A DNA stretch of 16,762 nt from CAYRTV01 sp046483285 (lineage in GTDB: Bacteria > Acidobacteriota > Aminicenantia > Aminicenantales > Aminicenantaceae), in contig JAWODN010000064.1 in assembly GCA_046483285.1 (NCBI GenBank), positions 1-16,762 of the forward strand, written 5' to 3'. A program made the position numbers and the translations under genes. Positions within the stretch are counted from its first letter, which is position 1; every line of letters begins with the position of its first letter. Below, piece by piece: positions 1 through 5,689 of the stretch. The notes under the pieces are model-generated. The model was given only the letters and a program-made list of their open reading frames with translations, had not been told where the DNA came from and searched no databases.

Positions 1-156
1 GGCCCGAAATTTGATTTTAAGAAAAACCTCTCCTCTGAAGTCAATATGTAGGTTATTTAATTAATTACTCTTCACTCATTTTTGGGGGGACTCCCAAAAA
101 TCACACTTGTTGTCATGATAGCAATATGTTCGGCAGGTCGGACCCGAATATGGGAA
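1..156. repeat. Dispersed repeat, copy A (left end outside window)
   Basis: This stretch matches 3921-4013 and then 4128-4191 with only a few differences, and its first ~65 bases also match 1887-1951. Relative to the copy near 4 kb it lacks a 115-bp internal segment: position 93 here joins bases that lie at 4013 and 4128 in the other copy. It carries no recognisable gene. It ends exactly where the scrap of an amidohydrolase gene starts, so it looks like the junction of a former mobile or recombining element. The outer boundary cannot be seen because the window starts inside the repeat. Confidence 0.85.
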
Positions 157-463
157 TGATATGCATCAATACAGCGAAGGTGTGGAATACCTGCTTATTA
201 ACGGCCGCCTGATGCTGGATGAGGGCGAATAGGGGCGAATACACCGGCGAACTCCCCGGAGAGGTGCTGACCCATACATCCGTCGGATACTCTTTCGAGA
301 TTTCTTTTTGGTTGGTAATAACAGCCACGATTGTAACCGGAGAGTATTTATTTCCAATATCACTTTGAATAATCACACACGGCCGTGTTTTCCCGGTTTC
401 AGATCCTCGTATTGGATCGAGATCTACAATAACCACATCCCCCCTTTTAATCTCCTTATCCAT
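113..463 (-). pseudogene. MazF/PemK-type toxin, C-terminus replaced
   Basis: The first ~64 residues are a good MazF/PemK start: an N-terminal KRGDVVIVDLDP, then GSETGKTRPCVII and a strand with VTIVAVIT. MazF toxins are ribonucleases that cut mRNA at short sequences. After the segment EYPTDVWV the family's second half (the usual DQIRT.D..R stretch) is absent. The frame instead runs antisense through a D-aminoacylase scrap and then into repeat copy A before stopping at 113. The open frame is about the right length for MazF (116 residues), but the real domain is cut roughly in half, so activity is unlikely. ATG at 463 shares one base with the stop of the upstream antitoxin (TGATG), the usual coupled layout. 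An in-frame TTG one codon upstream is less likely. Confidence 0.75.
158..265 (+). pseudogene. C-terminal remnant of a D-aminoacylase-type amidohydrolase
   Basis: Reading the plus strand from 158 gives MHQYSEGVEYLLINGRL followed by LDEGE, then a stop at 230-232. Shifting frame at 234 continues with GEYTGELPGEVLTH. This pattern (HQY..G.EYV.VNG...V..G..TG..PG.VL) is how N-acyl-D-amino-acid deacylases and related amidohydrolases normally end. The frame break comes from a 10-bp slippage: gggcgaat occurs at 223-230 and again at 233-240. Everything upstream of this tail is missing and has been replaced by repeat copy A. The right edge, where it meets the mazF remnant on the other strand, is estimated. 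The gene is non-functional. Confidence 0.7.
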
Positions 464-705
464 CAAAGATTTTCTCCATCAACATATTTAAAGTCTTCGC
501 ATGTTTTTTTATTTAACTCAGCTTTGGCTCTATATCCTTCTTCCAATCTTTTTTTTAGCTTTTCCCTTTCTATTTTTTCTACTTTTTCTTTGGCAGCATC
601 TCTTATGAATGAGCTGAAATCCGTGTCTTCTTTGACTTCGGAGATTCTTTTTAATAGATCAACCGGAAAATAAACATTCTTTCTTTCTGTTTTTTTCTCA
701 CTCAT
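463..705 (-). CDS. Antitoxin of a MazEF-type pair (ribbon-helix-helix-like)
   Basis: This is an 80-residue, highly charged protein. Its N-terminus (KNVYFPVDLLKRI) fits a ribbon-helix-helix strand and first helix, followed by DFSSFIRDAAKEKVEKI. A long Lys/Glu-rich helix then leads to a short tail that would normally bind and neutralise the toxin. It lies directly upstream of the truncated MazF frame, with stop and start overlapping by one base. Such antitoxins neutralise the partner and repress their own operon. Start ATG at 705 is preceded by TAAGGA at good spacing. The upstream region holds four regularly spaced GTATA boxes. The gene looks intact although its partner is broken. Assignment to RHH rather than AbrB/MazE fold is by pattern only. 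Confidence 0.7.
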   Translation of the reverse strand: MSEKKTERKNVYFPVDLLKRISEVKEDTDFSSFIRDAAKEKVEKIEREKLKKRLEEGYRAKAELNKKTCEDFKYVDGENL

Positions 706-727
706 ATGTTTTCCTTAAGATGTTTTT

Positions 728-770
728 AGTATACATAAATTATACACCTTGATATACGCACATATATACA
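728..770 (-). promoter_or_regulatory. Promoter/operator region of the MazEF-type operon
   Basis: Four GTATA boxes on the minus strand sit at 765-769, 753-757, 741-745 and 730-734, that is at 11-12 bp intervals, about one helical turn. A TATAAT -10 element lies at 739-744, overlapping the third box; no good -35 is visible 17 bp upstream of it. The array lies just ahead of the antitoxin ATG at 705. Regular half-sites on one face of DNA are what ribbon-helix-helix autorepressors typically bind, so this is probably the autoregulatory operator. The boxes are seen; the function is inferred. Confidence 0.5.
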
Positions 771-799
771 TCTTTGCAATAAGTAATAAAGGGGTGATA

Positions 800-1240
800 T
801 TAAAACAATCGGATTTTCAATCCCGCGCGAAGAACTGGGCCGCTGAGATTGAAAGCGCCCGCTTCGTTTACAGGCTGATCCGTTCGGGTCCATGTTTCTT
901 CAGCGATCAGTTCTCCTTCGATGTAACTCCAGCTTCAGTCTTTTCTGTTATCCGCAAAGAATGTGCCCCCTCGAAGATCTCGATAATAAATCCCCAGCAG
1001 CAGTGCCAAATCCCGGCTGAGCCGATACTTCCCTTCCAAACCAAATGAATACCCAAACCGGTTTTTCCGGGCTTTTTCATAATTTGATTCCCAAGTTGAA
1101 TCCCGCCTTCTGCCGTCCGGATGCAACGAAGAAGAATACGATTCACTGTTGTTTTTTAGGGTCATGAAATTATAATGAATAGCCGCAAATAGACTGCCGG
1201 ACAATGGTCCGCGAGGTTTTTGATCTGGTCCATGCATCAA
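800..1240 (-). pseudogene. Outer-membrane beta-barrel protein, C-terminal remnant
   Basis: One minus-strand frame runs from 1240 to a stop at 800-802 and is broken only by a TGA at 935-937. It shows alternating barrel-like strands: LSGSLFAAIHYNF, FGYSFGLEGKYRL, LALLLGIYYRDL, SWSYIEGELIAEE and PVLRAGLKIRLF at the very end. A terminal aromatic residue preceded by alternating hydrophobics is the sorting signal of outer-membrane barrels. The N-terminal part and signal peptide are missing; the frame starts at the end of the RelE gene. About 145 codons remain. The exact family is not recognisable (omptin-like or porin-like barrels are possible). This supports a Gram-negative host. Confidence 0.6.
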
Positions 1241-1497
1241 ATTTTTTTCTTATAAACTTCCTTGCGATGACCGATTCTAAGAATAAGGACATCATTGTCA
1301 AATATTGCGAATATGACCCTGTACCGGCCGACTCGGTACTTTCGGAGCCCCGCAAATTTCCCCTTCAAAACAGTAAAAGCATCCGCGTTTTCCGATAGAT
1401 CCGCTTCAATTTTATCTAAAATACGGCGGCATTCCTCTTCGGGGATTTTTTTTAGATCACGACGGACGGACTTCTTATAAACTATATTAAAGGCCAA
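1237..1497 (-). CDS. RelE/ParE-family toxin
   Basis: An 86-residue protein with the compact RelE/ParE layout: an N-terminal strand FNIVYKKSV, a helical LKKIPEEECRRILDKI, then strands GLRKYRVGRYRVIFAI and DVLILRIGHRKEVYKK. The YRVGRYRVIF and IGHRKEVY segments are diagnostic. RelE members cut mRNA in the ribosomal A site and ParE members poison gyrase; sequence alone does not separate them here. The frame has no ATG. It most likely starts at a TTG (1497) inside the 3' end of the antitoxin gene, an 11-base overlap that suggests translational coupling. Full length for the family, so it is probably a working toxin. Confidence 0.85.
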   Translation of the reverse strand: MAFNIVYKKSVRRDLKKIPEEECRRILDKIEADLSENADAFTVLKGKFAGLRKYRVGRYRVIFAIFDNDVLILRIGHRKEVYKKKI

Positions 1498-1705
1498 GAG
1501 ATTTTCTCATTTCTTTACTGGAAATCACCCGATCTGATTTATCATGAAGCCGGTCAAGTGCAATTTGAAGATCAGCATAATCTTCAATGTATGATTCCAA
1601 CGCTTTTTGAATGATATAGGAACGGGGCCTCTCTGTTTCTTTGGATATGTTCTCAAGCTCATCCGATAGTTCTTTTGAAAGCCTGACAGATATGACTGTA
1701 CTCAT
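1487..1705 (-). CDS. Ribbon-helix-helix antitoxin of the RelE/ParE pair
   Basis: A 72-residue protein beginning STVISVRLSKELSDELE, a textbook RHH/CopG strand plus first helix, followed by a second helix (SYIIQKALESYIEDY) and a C-terminal tail that would cover the toxin. It binds DNA as a dimer, represses its own promoter, and neutralises the toxin encoded immediately downstream (11-base overlap). ATG at 1705 is preceded by AGAGGA at a suitable distance. A strong-looking promoter lies 28 bases upstream of the ATG. Nothing looks degraded, so the pair is probably active. Confidence 0.85.
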   Translation of the reverse strand: MSTVISVRLSKELSDELENISKETERPRSYIIQKALESYIEDYADLQIALDRLHDKSDRVISSKEMRKSLGL

Positions 1706-1732
1706 TTGTGTCCTCTTGTAATTTTTGTATTC

Positions 1733-1761
1733 ATTGTATACTAAGTGGGTCTAAAAGTCAA
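1733..1761 (-). promoter_or_regulatory. Sigma-70-type promoter of the RelE/ParE module
   Basis: Reading the minus strand, TTGACT at 1756-1761 is followed after 17 bases by TACAAT at 1733-1738. The predicted start of transcription (~1726) is about 20 bases upstream of the antitoxin ATG at 1705. Spacing and hexamers are close to consensus. A GTATAC palindrome at 1736-1741 overlaps the -10 and could be the operator. Confidence 0.65.
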
Positions 1762-1797
1762 TTTTTCTTGCATGGGAATAAGACCACGTTATTGGCT

Positions 1798-1951
1798 TAT
1801 TGGCAGCTTGGCTGACTTATATTATTGGAAAAAAAGAATTTATAATATGCCTTCCCCTGATGGATTTTCGTTAAAATAAAATAATAGGCCCGAAATTTGA
1901 TTTTAAGAAAAACCTCTCTTCTGAAGTCAATATGGAGGTTATTGAATTAAT
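1798..1951. repeat. Dispersed repeat, copy B
   Basis: 154 bp matching 3832-3985 with about six differences (offset 2034). The right-hand ~65 bp also match 1-65. No gene is visible. It starts with tattggcag and ends at aattaat, after which the sequence departs from the other copies. It separates the RelE/ParE module from the broken nucleotidyltransferase gene. Confidence 0.9.
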
Positions 1952-2046
1952 AGATGTTAATGCGGCCGGACCGCAAACACGGCCCAAAATTCACACCCCC
2001 TCCATCTTGTACAGCTCCTGATGCTGTGATATAAATTAAAAAGTGA

Positions 2047-2241
2047 AAAAAACAAGACAGCATCGATGTCCTCGCCCCGGTTTATCAATATTTGAAAGAA
2101 AAAGGCTTCAAGGTAAAGAAAGAACATGTTCTGATCAAGGGAGTCCCTGTTCAATTCATCCCTGTTTACAATGATCTTGTGAAGGAAGCTGTACAGTATA
2201 AATATCTCCACTTTAAGGAATTGTACTTTGATGCAAAATAA
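2047..2241 (+). pseudogene. Nucleotidyltransferase, internally deleted remnant
   Basis: The plus-strand frame from 2047 to the TAA at 2239-2241 reads SIDVLAPVYQYLKEKGF, then VLIKGVPVQFIPVYNDLVKE, then abruptly LHFKELYFDAK. The middle part resembles the second half of a common ~200-residue nucleotidyltransferase found with a ~60-residue partner. The last residues look like that protein's natural C-terminus. Roughly 60 residues between them seem to be missing while the frame is kept. The N-terminal nucleotide-binding part (Gly-Ser and paired Asp motif) is also gone, with a stop at 2044-2046. The remnant overlaps the next gene by 11 bases, the original operon arrangement. It cannot be catalytic. 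Confidence 0.6.
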
Positions 2242-2404
2242 GAAGGCTATTGAGAAGATTATCAAGGAAAAAGAACAGAGAAGAAAAGAGCTGTCCGAAT
2301 TATCATTCAAAAAAAAAGTTCATATTCTTGTCGAGCTTCAAAAGATGGCTGAAGGTGTAACAAAGCATGATAAAACTGAAAAACGAATCATCTGGCAGAT
2401 TTGA
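2231..2404 (+). CDS. Small partner protein of a nucleotidyltransferase (57 aa)
   Basis: ATG at 2231 opens a 57-residue protein: MQNKKAIEKIIKEKEQRRKE, then SFKKKVHILVELQKMAEG, ending KRIIWQI. Small proteins of this pattern (charged helix, F..K...LV.LQKMA, terminal aromatic-hydrophobic residues) occur directly downstream of nucleotidyltransferase genes, probably as the second member of a two-gene module. I know them as hypothetical and give no biochemical role. Here the start lies inside the end of the deleted nucleotidyltransferase, so translation was coupled. The gene itself is intact, but its partner is dead and no obvious ribosome binding site is present, so expression is doubtful. Confidence 0.6.
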   Translation: MQNKKAIEKIIKEKEQRRKELSELSFKKKVHILVELQKMAEGVTKHDKTEKRIIWQI

Positions 2405-2429
2405 GATCTTATCTTATCTCTTATAATAT
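2401..2429 (+). promoter_or_regulatory. Possible promoter of the serine hydrolase gene
   Basis: TTGAGA at 2401-2406 (overlapping the preceding stop) is followed after 17 bases by TAATAT at 2424-2429. A TATAAT at 2422-2427 gives a 15-base spacer. It lies ~75 bases before the ATG at 2501. Weak evidence from hexamers alone. Confidence 0.35.
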
Positions 2430-2445
2430 ATTCATCGGCCCCCGA

Positions 2446-2481
2446 CGCAAAGAAGGAGGGTTGCGCAAAGAAGGAGGGTTG
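2446..2481 (+). repeat. Two perfect tandem 18-bp units
   Basis: The unit CGCAAAGAAGGAGGGTTG occurs at 2446-2463 and 2464-2481 without a mismatch, in the leader of the serine hydrolase gene. Each unit contains a strong anti-16S-like GGAGG, yet these lie more than 20 bases from the ATG at 2501, too far to act as its ribosome binding site. It may be a recent slippage duplication that changes leader length. Confidence 0.9.
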
Positions 2482-2500
2482 AATCAATTAAAGGAAAAGA

Positions 2501-3658
2501 ATGATGACAAAAAAAACCGCCGCACTTCGAGCTTCGATAATACTTATAATTCTGACTTTTATTCCTTTACAGCTGGCTGCTGATACCATTGACGACTATA
2601 TTGCAGAACAGATGAAGGATAAAAATATCCCGGGTCTGACATTAGGGGTCATCAAAGACGGCAAAATCGTTAAAGTCAAAGCCTATGGTCTTGCAAGCAT
2701 TGAATTAGATGTGCCGGCTTCCATAGAGACGGTCTATCAGCTTGCGTCTACCACAAAGTCATTCACAATATGCGCCATATATAAACTCTATGAAGAAGGA
2801 AAATTAGACCTTAACGACAGCGTTTCTAAATTCCTGCCTGATCTTCCTTCAGCCTGGGCGGAGGTAACCGTGCAGCACTGTATATCTCATACTTCCGGCC
2901 TGCCCCCAATCTTTGAAAATTCGTGGGCTATACCGGAAGAAAAGACCAGAAGCAAATTATTGAAAAATGTTTTTAAAAAAGAAATGGTCAGCAGGCCGGG
3001 CGAAAAGATTGCATATAATCAGACGGGTTATGTCCTGTTGGGAATGGTCATTGAAAAGGTAACCGGCATGGGGTTTGAAGATTATCTGCAATCTGCATTT
3101 TTTAAACCCCTGGAAATGACGTCTACGCAATTTGGAGATTACCGGGAAATCATCAAAAGCCGTGCTTCGATGTACACCAGAATCAAATCTTTCAGCAAAG
3201 AGAACATTGAGATATCGAAAGATGAAATCTTTACCACCTATGGAAACGCCTATGTGTACAAGCCGTATCTGCACCCCTGCGCCGGTCTCAACAGCACGGT
3301 TGGAGATCTCATCAAATGGAATCTGGCTTTGGACTCTGATGAATTGATTACGCAGGAGTCTAAAAACAGGATGTGGAATCTGGAGCTTACAGAGGAAAAT
3401 TCCCTTAAATTATCCGATAAAATGAGCATGAGCGGCGGCTGGTTCGTCTACAATCATCCTCAATATTCCGGAATAGGAATCAGCGGCGGAACATCGAACG
3501 GCTATTGGCGGTTCCTGGATGAAGGCCTTACCATTATTCTGCTCACCAACTGCCAGGCCATCGATCCTAACGGCATCATTCTGGGATTGGCGGAATTGGT
3601 CCGCGGAAAAAATGACTTTCAGCATTTCAATAAATCACCTCAAAAGGAAATCGAGTAG
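2501..3658 (+). CDS. Exported beta-lactamase-fold serine hydrolase (class C / PBP4-like)
   Basis: A 385-residue protein with an N-terminal signal peptide (Lys-Lys, then a hydrophobic run at residues 9-26, likely cleaved near AADT). The serine beta-lactamase/esterase domain follows. The nucleophile motif is S83-T-T-K86, with HTSGL at 130-134. The usual YxN triad is replaced by Y172-N-Q at the start of YNQTGYVLLG. The third motif lies in the C-terminal ISGGTSNGY. Such proteins act in the periplasm as carboxypeptidases, esterases or D-amino-acid peptidases; true beta-lactamase activity is uncommon. ATG 2501 or 2504 both follow AAAGGA. It is the only long intact gene in the repeat-rich left end and stands alone. 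Substrate unknown. Confidence 0.85.
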   Translation: MMTKKTAALRASIILIILTFIPLQLAADTIDDYIAEQMKDKNIPGLTLGVIKDGKIVKVKAYGLASIELDVPASIETVYQLASTTKSFTICAIYKLYEEGKLDLNDSVSKFLPDLPSAWAEVTVQHCISHTSGLPPIFENSWAIPEEKTRSKLLKNVFKKEMVSRPGEKIAYNQTGYVLLGMVIEKVTGMGFEDYLQSAFFKPLEMTSTQFGDYREIIKSRASMYTRIKSFSKENIEISKDEIFTTYGNAYVYKPYLHPCAGLNSTVGDLIKWNLALDSDELITQESKNRMWNLELTEENSLKLSDKMSMSGGWFVYNHPQYSGIGISGGTSNGYWRFLDEGLTIILLTNCQAIDPNGIILGLAELVRGKNDFQHFNKSPQKEIE

Positions 3659-3750
3659 GCCCGGCCGGCCCGCTCCCATTCCTCAAGGCTCATCAGCTCT
3701 TCCTATAATATTGATTACAGGGCCGGTGATGACATTCATTACAACCAACC

Positions 3751-3829
3751 GGAATGGGTGGCCGGAATCAACCGGATTCAGTGGCCGGATTGAATCGGAA
3801 TCGGTGGCCGCTTTCAACCGGAATTTCTA
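3751..3829. repeat. Three 23-bp tandem units resembling an IS21-type element end
   Basis: Units at 3751-3773, 3774-3796 and 3797-3819 share GGAaT..GTGGCCG..tt.AAcC, and a fourth partial unit starts at 3820. Arrays of GGTGGCCGGAATC-like blocks are known to me from the termini of IS21-family and related elements, where the transposase binds several sites. No istA or istB frame survives beside it, so this is a solo end. It abuts repeat copy C at 3832, which suggests that copy C was once next to, or part of, the element. The repeats are clearly seen; the IS21 link is from memory. Confidence 0.6.
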
Positions 3830-3831
3830 TG

Positions 3832-4191
3832 TATTGGCAGCTTGGCTGACTTATATTATTGGAAAAAAAGAGTTTATAATATGCCTTACCCTGATGGATT
3901 TACGTTAAAATAAAATAATAGGCCCGAAATTTGGTTTTAAGAAAAACCTCTCCTCTGAAGTCAATATGGAGGTTAATGAATTAATTACTTTTCACTCATT
4001 TTTGGGGGGACTCAGGCCTAGGTATTCTTCTGATAACAAATATCTTAGGTTGAAATATATGTGGTTTTTCCCCTTAAAATAAATAGCCTTTTCGGCCCCC
4101 AAAAGGACCGATTAAGGCTTAAATAACCCCAAAAATCACACTTGTTGTCATGATAGCAATATGTTCGGCAGGTCGGACCCGAATATGGGAA
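3832..4191. repeat. Dispersed repeat, copy C (with 115-bp internal segment)
   Basis: 3832-3985 matches copy B. 3921-4013 plus 4128-4191 match copy A. The 4014-4127 segment is absent from copy A and contains a stem-loop at 4085-4119 (agcctt ... aaggct, with inner cgg/ccg pairing). No intact reading frame is visible on either strand. This is the most complete of the three copies. Just after it, CGAATATGGGAAC is repeated at 4180-4192 and 4197-4209, another possible element-end repeat. Confidence 0.85.
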
Positions 4192-4359
4192 CGACTCGAA
4201 TATGGGAACTACCATCATCAAAAGGAAATCTATCATAGGTTTCGGAATGAATCAATGTGAAAACCCGGTAGGAGGCGGGGGCGCGCATTTGGCACGCGGA
4301 GAAGAATCGGGGCCATTCTGCCAGTAATTTTTTATCAACGGAGAATCTATCTTTATGTA
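4192..4359. other. Intergenic sequence, nothing recognised
   Basis: Between repeat copy C and the ArsR promoter there is a G-rich patch (gaggcgggggcgcgc, about 4272-4286) but no frame, RNA or repeat that I can name. Confidence 0.5.
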
Positions 4360-4388
4360 TTTACATCCCGGTGCATATTTAGTATATT
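4360..4388 (+). promoter_or_regulatory. Sigma-70-type promoter of the arsR-ABC operon
   Basis: TTTACA at 4360-4365 and TATATT at 4383-4388 are separated by 17 bases, about 40 bases ahead of the ArsR ATG at 4426. Between promoter and start, two self-complementary ATTTAAAT blocks flank GAGGCGGCTG. They could form the repressor site, since ArsR-type regulators bind AT-rich dyads at their own promoter. Confidence 0.55.
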
Positions 4389-4425
4389 AGCAGTAACTTA
4401 TTTAAATTTGAGGCGGCTGATTTAA

Positions 4426-4767
4426 ATGGATAATTATATGGACGAAAACACAGAAGAACAGGCCGTTCTTTTCAGAGCTCTGGCAGCCCCCACTCGCCTG
4501 AAGCTGGTGAAATTGCTTTGCCGGCAGCGCAAACCCAATGCTCTATGCGTGAATGCGCTTGCATGCCGGTTAGGTATAAGCCAATCCGCTGTTTCCCAGC
4601 ATCTCCGGGTATTGAAGGCCCTGGCGCTGGTAAAAGGAGAGAGGCGGGGGTATCGAGTTCACTACTCTATCAATCCGGAGACCATTAAGCATTTTAAGAT
4701 GTTAGTTTCTTCGGCGCTGACTTTAGAAAAGGAGGCGGATAAAAATAATGATAGGCATGAGGGCTGA
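4426..4767 (+). CDS. ArsR-family transcriptional regulator
   Basis: A 113-residue winged-helix protein. FRALAAPTRLKLVKLL (16-31) is the ArsR N-terminal helix pair. The recognition region is NALACRLGISQSAVSQHLRV (43-62), and the wing is VKGERRGYRVHYSI. ArsR proteins repress operons and let go on binding a metal or other ligand. The classical alpha-3 CxC metal site is reduced to a single Cys (C41-V-N). Other cysteines (C32, C47) are present, so the inducer may not be arsenic-type. It overlaps the ABC ATPase start by 20 bases and so probably controls that exporter and itself. GAGG upstream of 4426 supports this start; ATG 4438 is an alternative. Confidence 0.9.
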   Translation: MDNYMDENTEEQAVLFRALAAPTRLKLVKLLCRQRKPNALCVNALACRLGISQSAVSQHLRVLKALALVKGERRGYRVHYSINPETIKHFKMLVSSALTLEKEADKNNDRHEG

Positions 4768-5689
4768 CAGCTCAATGGCCATCCGGGTATCGAATCTTAC
4801 AAAAAAATACAATGACTTGACGGCTGTTGATAGCATAAGTTTTGAAGTACGGAAAGGTGAAATATTCGGGTTTATTGGACCGAACGGAGCCGGGAAAACC
4901 ACCACGGTTAGGATGTTAACCGGAGTTATAAAGCCGGCTGAAGGAGAAGCTCTGGTTATGGGATATGAGGCCGGCACCCTGAAAGCAAAACAGGCGGCCG
5001 GAGTGGTCCCCGAGATGGCCAATGCGTACGCGGATCTTTCCGGGTGGAAGAACATGAATTTAATGGGAAAGATATACGGGATTCCCAAAAGTGTCATTAA
5101 AGATAGGTCCGAAGAATTGCTCAAAAAGGTGAATCTTTATTTGAGGAAGGACGAACCAGTGAGAGCCTATTCAAAAGGGATGAAGCAGCGTCTCATTCTG
5201 GTTATGGCCCTTATCAGTGACCCTGAGATTATCTTTCTGGACGAACCTACGGTGGGGCTGGATGTCCAGAGCACCCGGATGATCAGGGGTTTTCTTCAGA
5301 AACTCAACGGCGATGGCAAGACCATATTTTTGACCACACACCAGATGGAAGAGGCGGATCAACTTTGCAGCAGGATTGCCATAATAGATCGCGGAGTCAT
5401 TGTTAAGATCGATTCGCCCGAAAAAATCAGAACAGCCATCAGAGGGATGCACTCTGTCGAAGTCAGTTTTGACCGTGTGGTTGATCATCGTTTTCTCAGT
5501 TCCTTGGCTGAAGTGAAGTCTCTAAAGAAGACTGGGGATAAATACCGGCTCTATACCGAAAATCCGGGAAAGACAGTGGTTTCATTGGCAAAACAAGTTT
5601 CCGCCATGAATATGTCGATAATGTCTTTGAATGTCCTCCCGCCTTCCCTGGAAGACGCTTTTTTGGCTTTGATCGGGAGAAGGGAATAA
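4748..5689 (+). CDS. ABC transporter ATP-binding protein
   Basis: A 313-residue nucleotide-binding subunit. Walker A is GPNGAGKTT (44-52), the signature is YSKGMKQRL (141-149), Walker B is IIFLDEPTVGLD (161-172) and the switch His is H198 in LTTHQMEEA. The Q-loop position carries VVPEM, with Glu where Gln is usual. The ~90 residues after the ATPase domain are the C-terminal extension typical of CcmA/DrrA-type drug or lipid exporters. It powers the permease encoded next, which begins within its stop codon. GGAGG at 4731-4735 supports ATG 4748; ATG 4757 and 4775 are alternatives. Substrate unknown; ArsR control suggests inducible efflux. Confidence 0.93.
   Translation: MIGMRADSSMAIRVSNLTKKYNDLTAVDSISFEVRKGEIFGFIGPNGAGKTTTVRMLTGVIKPAEGEALVMGYEAGTLKAKQAAGVVPEMANAYADLSGWKNMNLMGKIYGIPKSVIKDRSEELLKKVNLYLRKDEPVRAYSKGMKQRLILVMALISDPEIIFLDEPTVGLDVQSTRMIRGFLQKLNGDGKTIFLTTHQMEEADQLCSRIAIIDRGVIVKIDSPEKIRTAIRGMHSVEVSFDRVVDHRFLSSLAEVKSLKKTGDKYRLYTENPGKTVVSLAKQVSAMNMSIMSLNVLPPSLEDAFLALIGRRE

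Noticed and set aside
935..937. TGA inside the outer-membrane protein frame as selenocysteine or recoded codon
   Set aside because: No stem-loop of the right type was seen, the site is not a redox motif, and the gene already lacks its N-terminus.
2446..2481. Tandem units considered as a CRISPR or longer satellite
   Set aside because: Only two adjacent 18-bp units with no spacers.
3519..3908. Plus-strand frame overlapping the end of the serine hydrolase gene and the tandem repeats
   Set aside because: It reads through another gene and repeat DNA, with no family resemblance; a chance frame.
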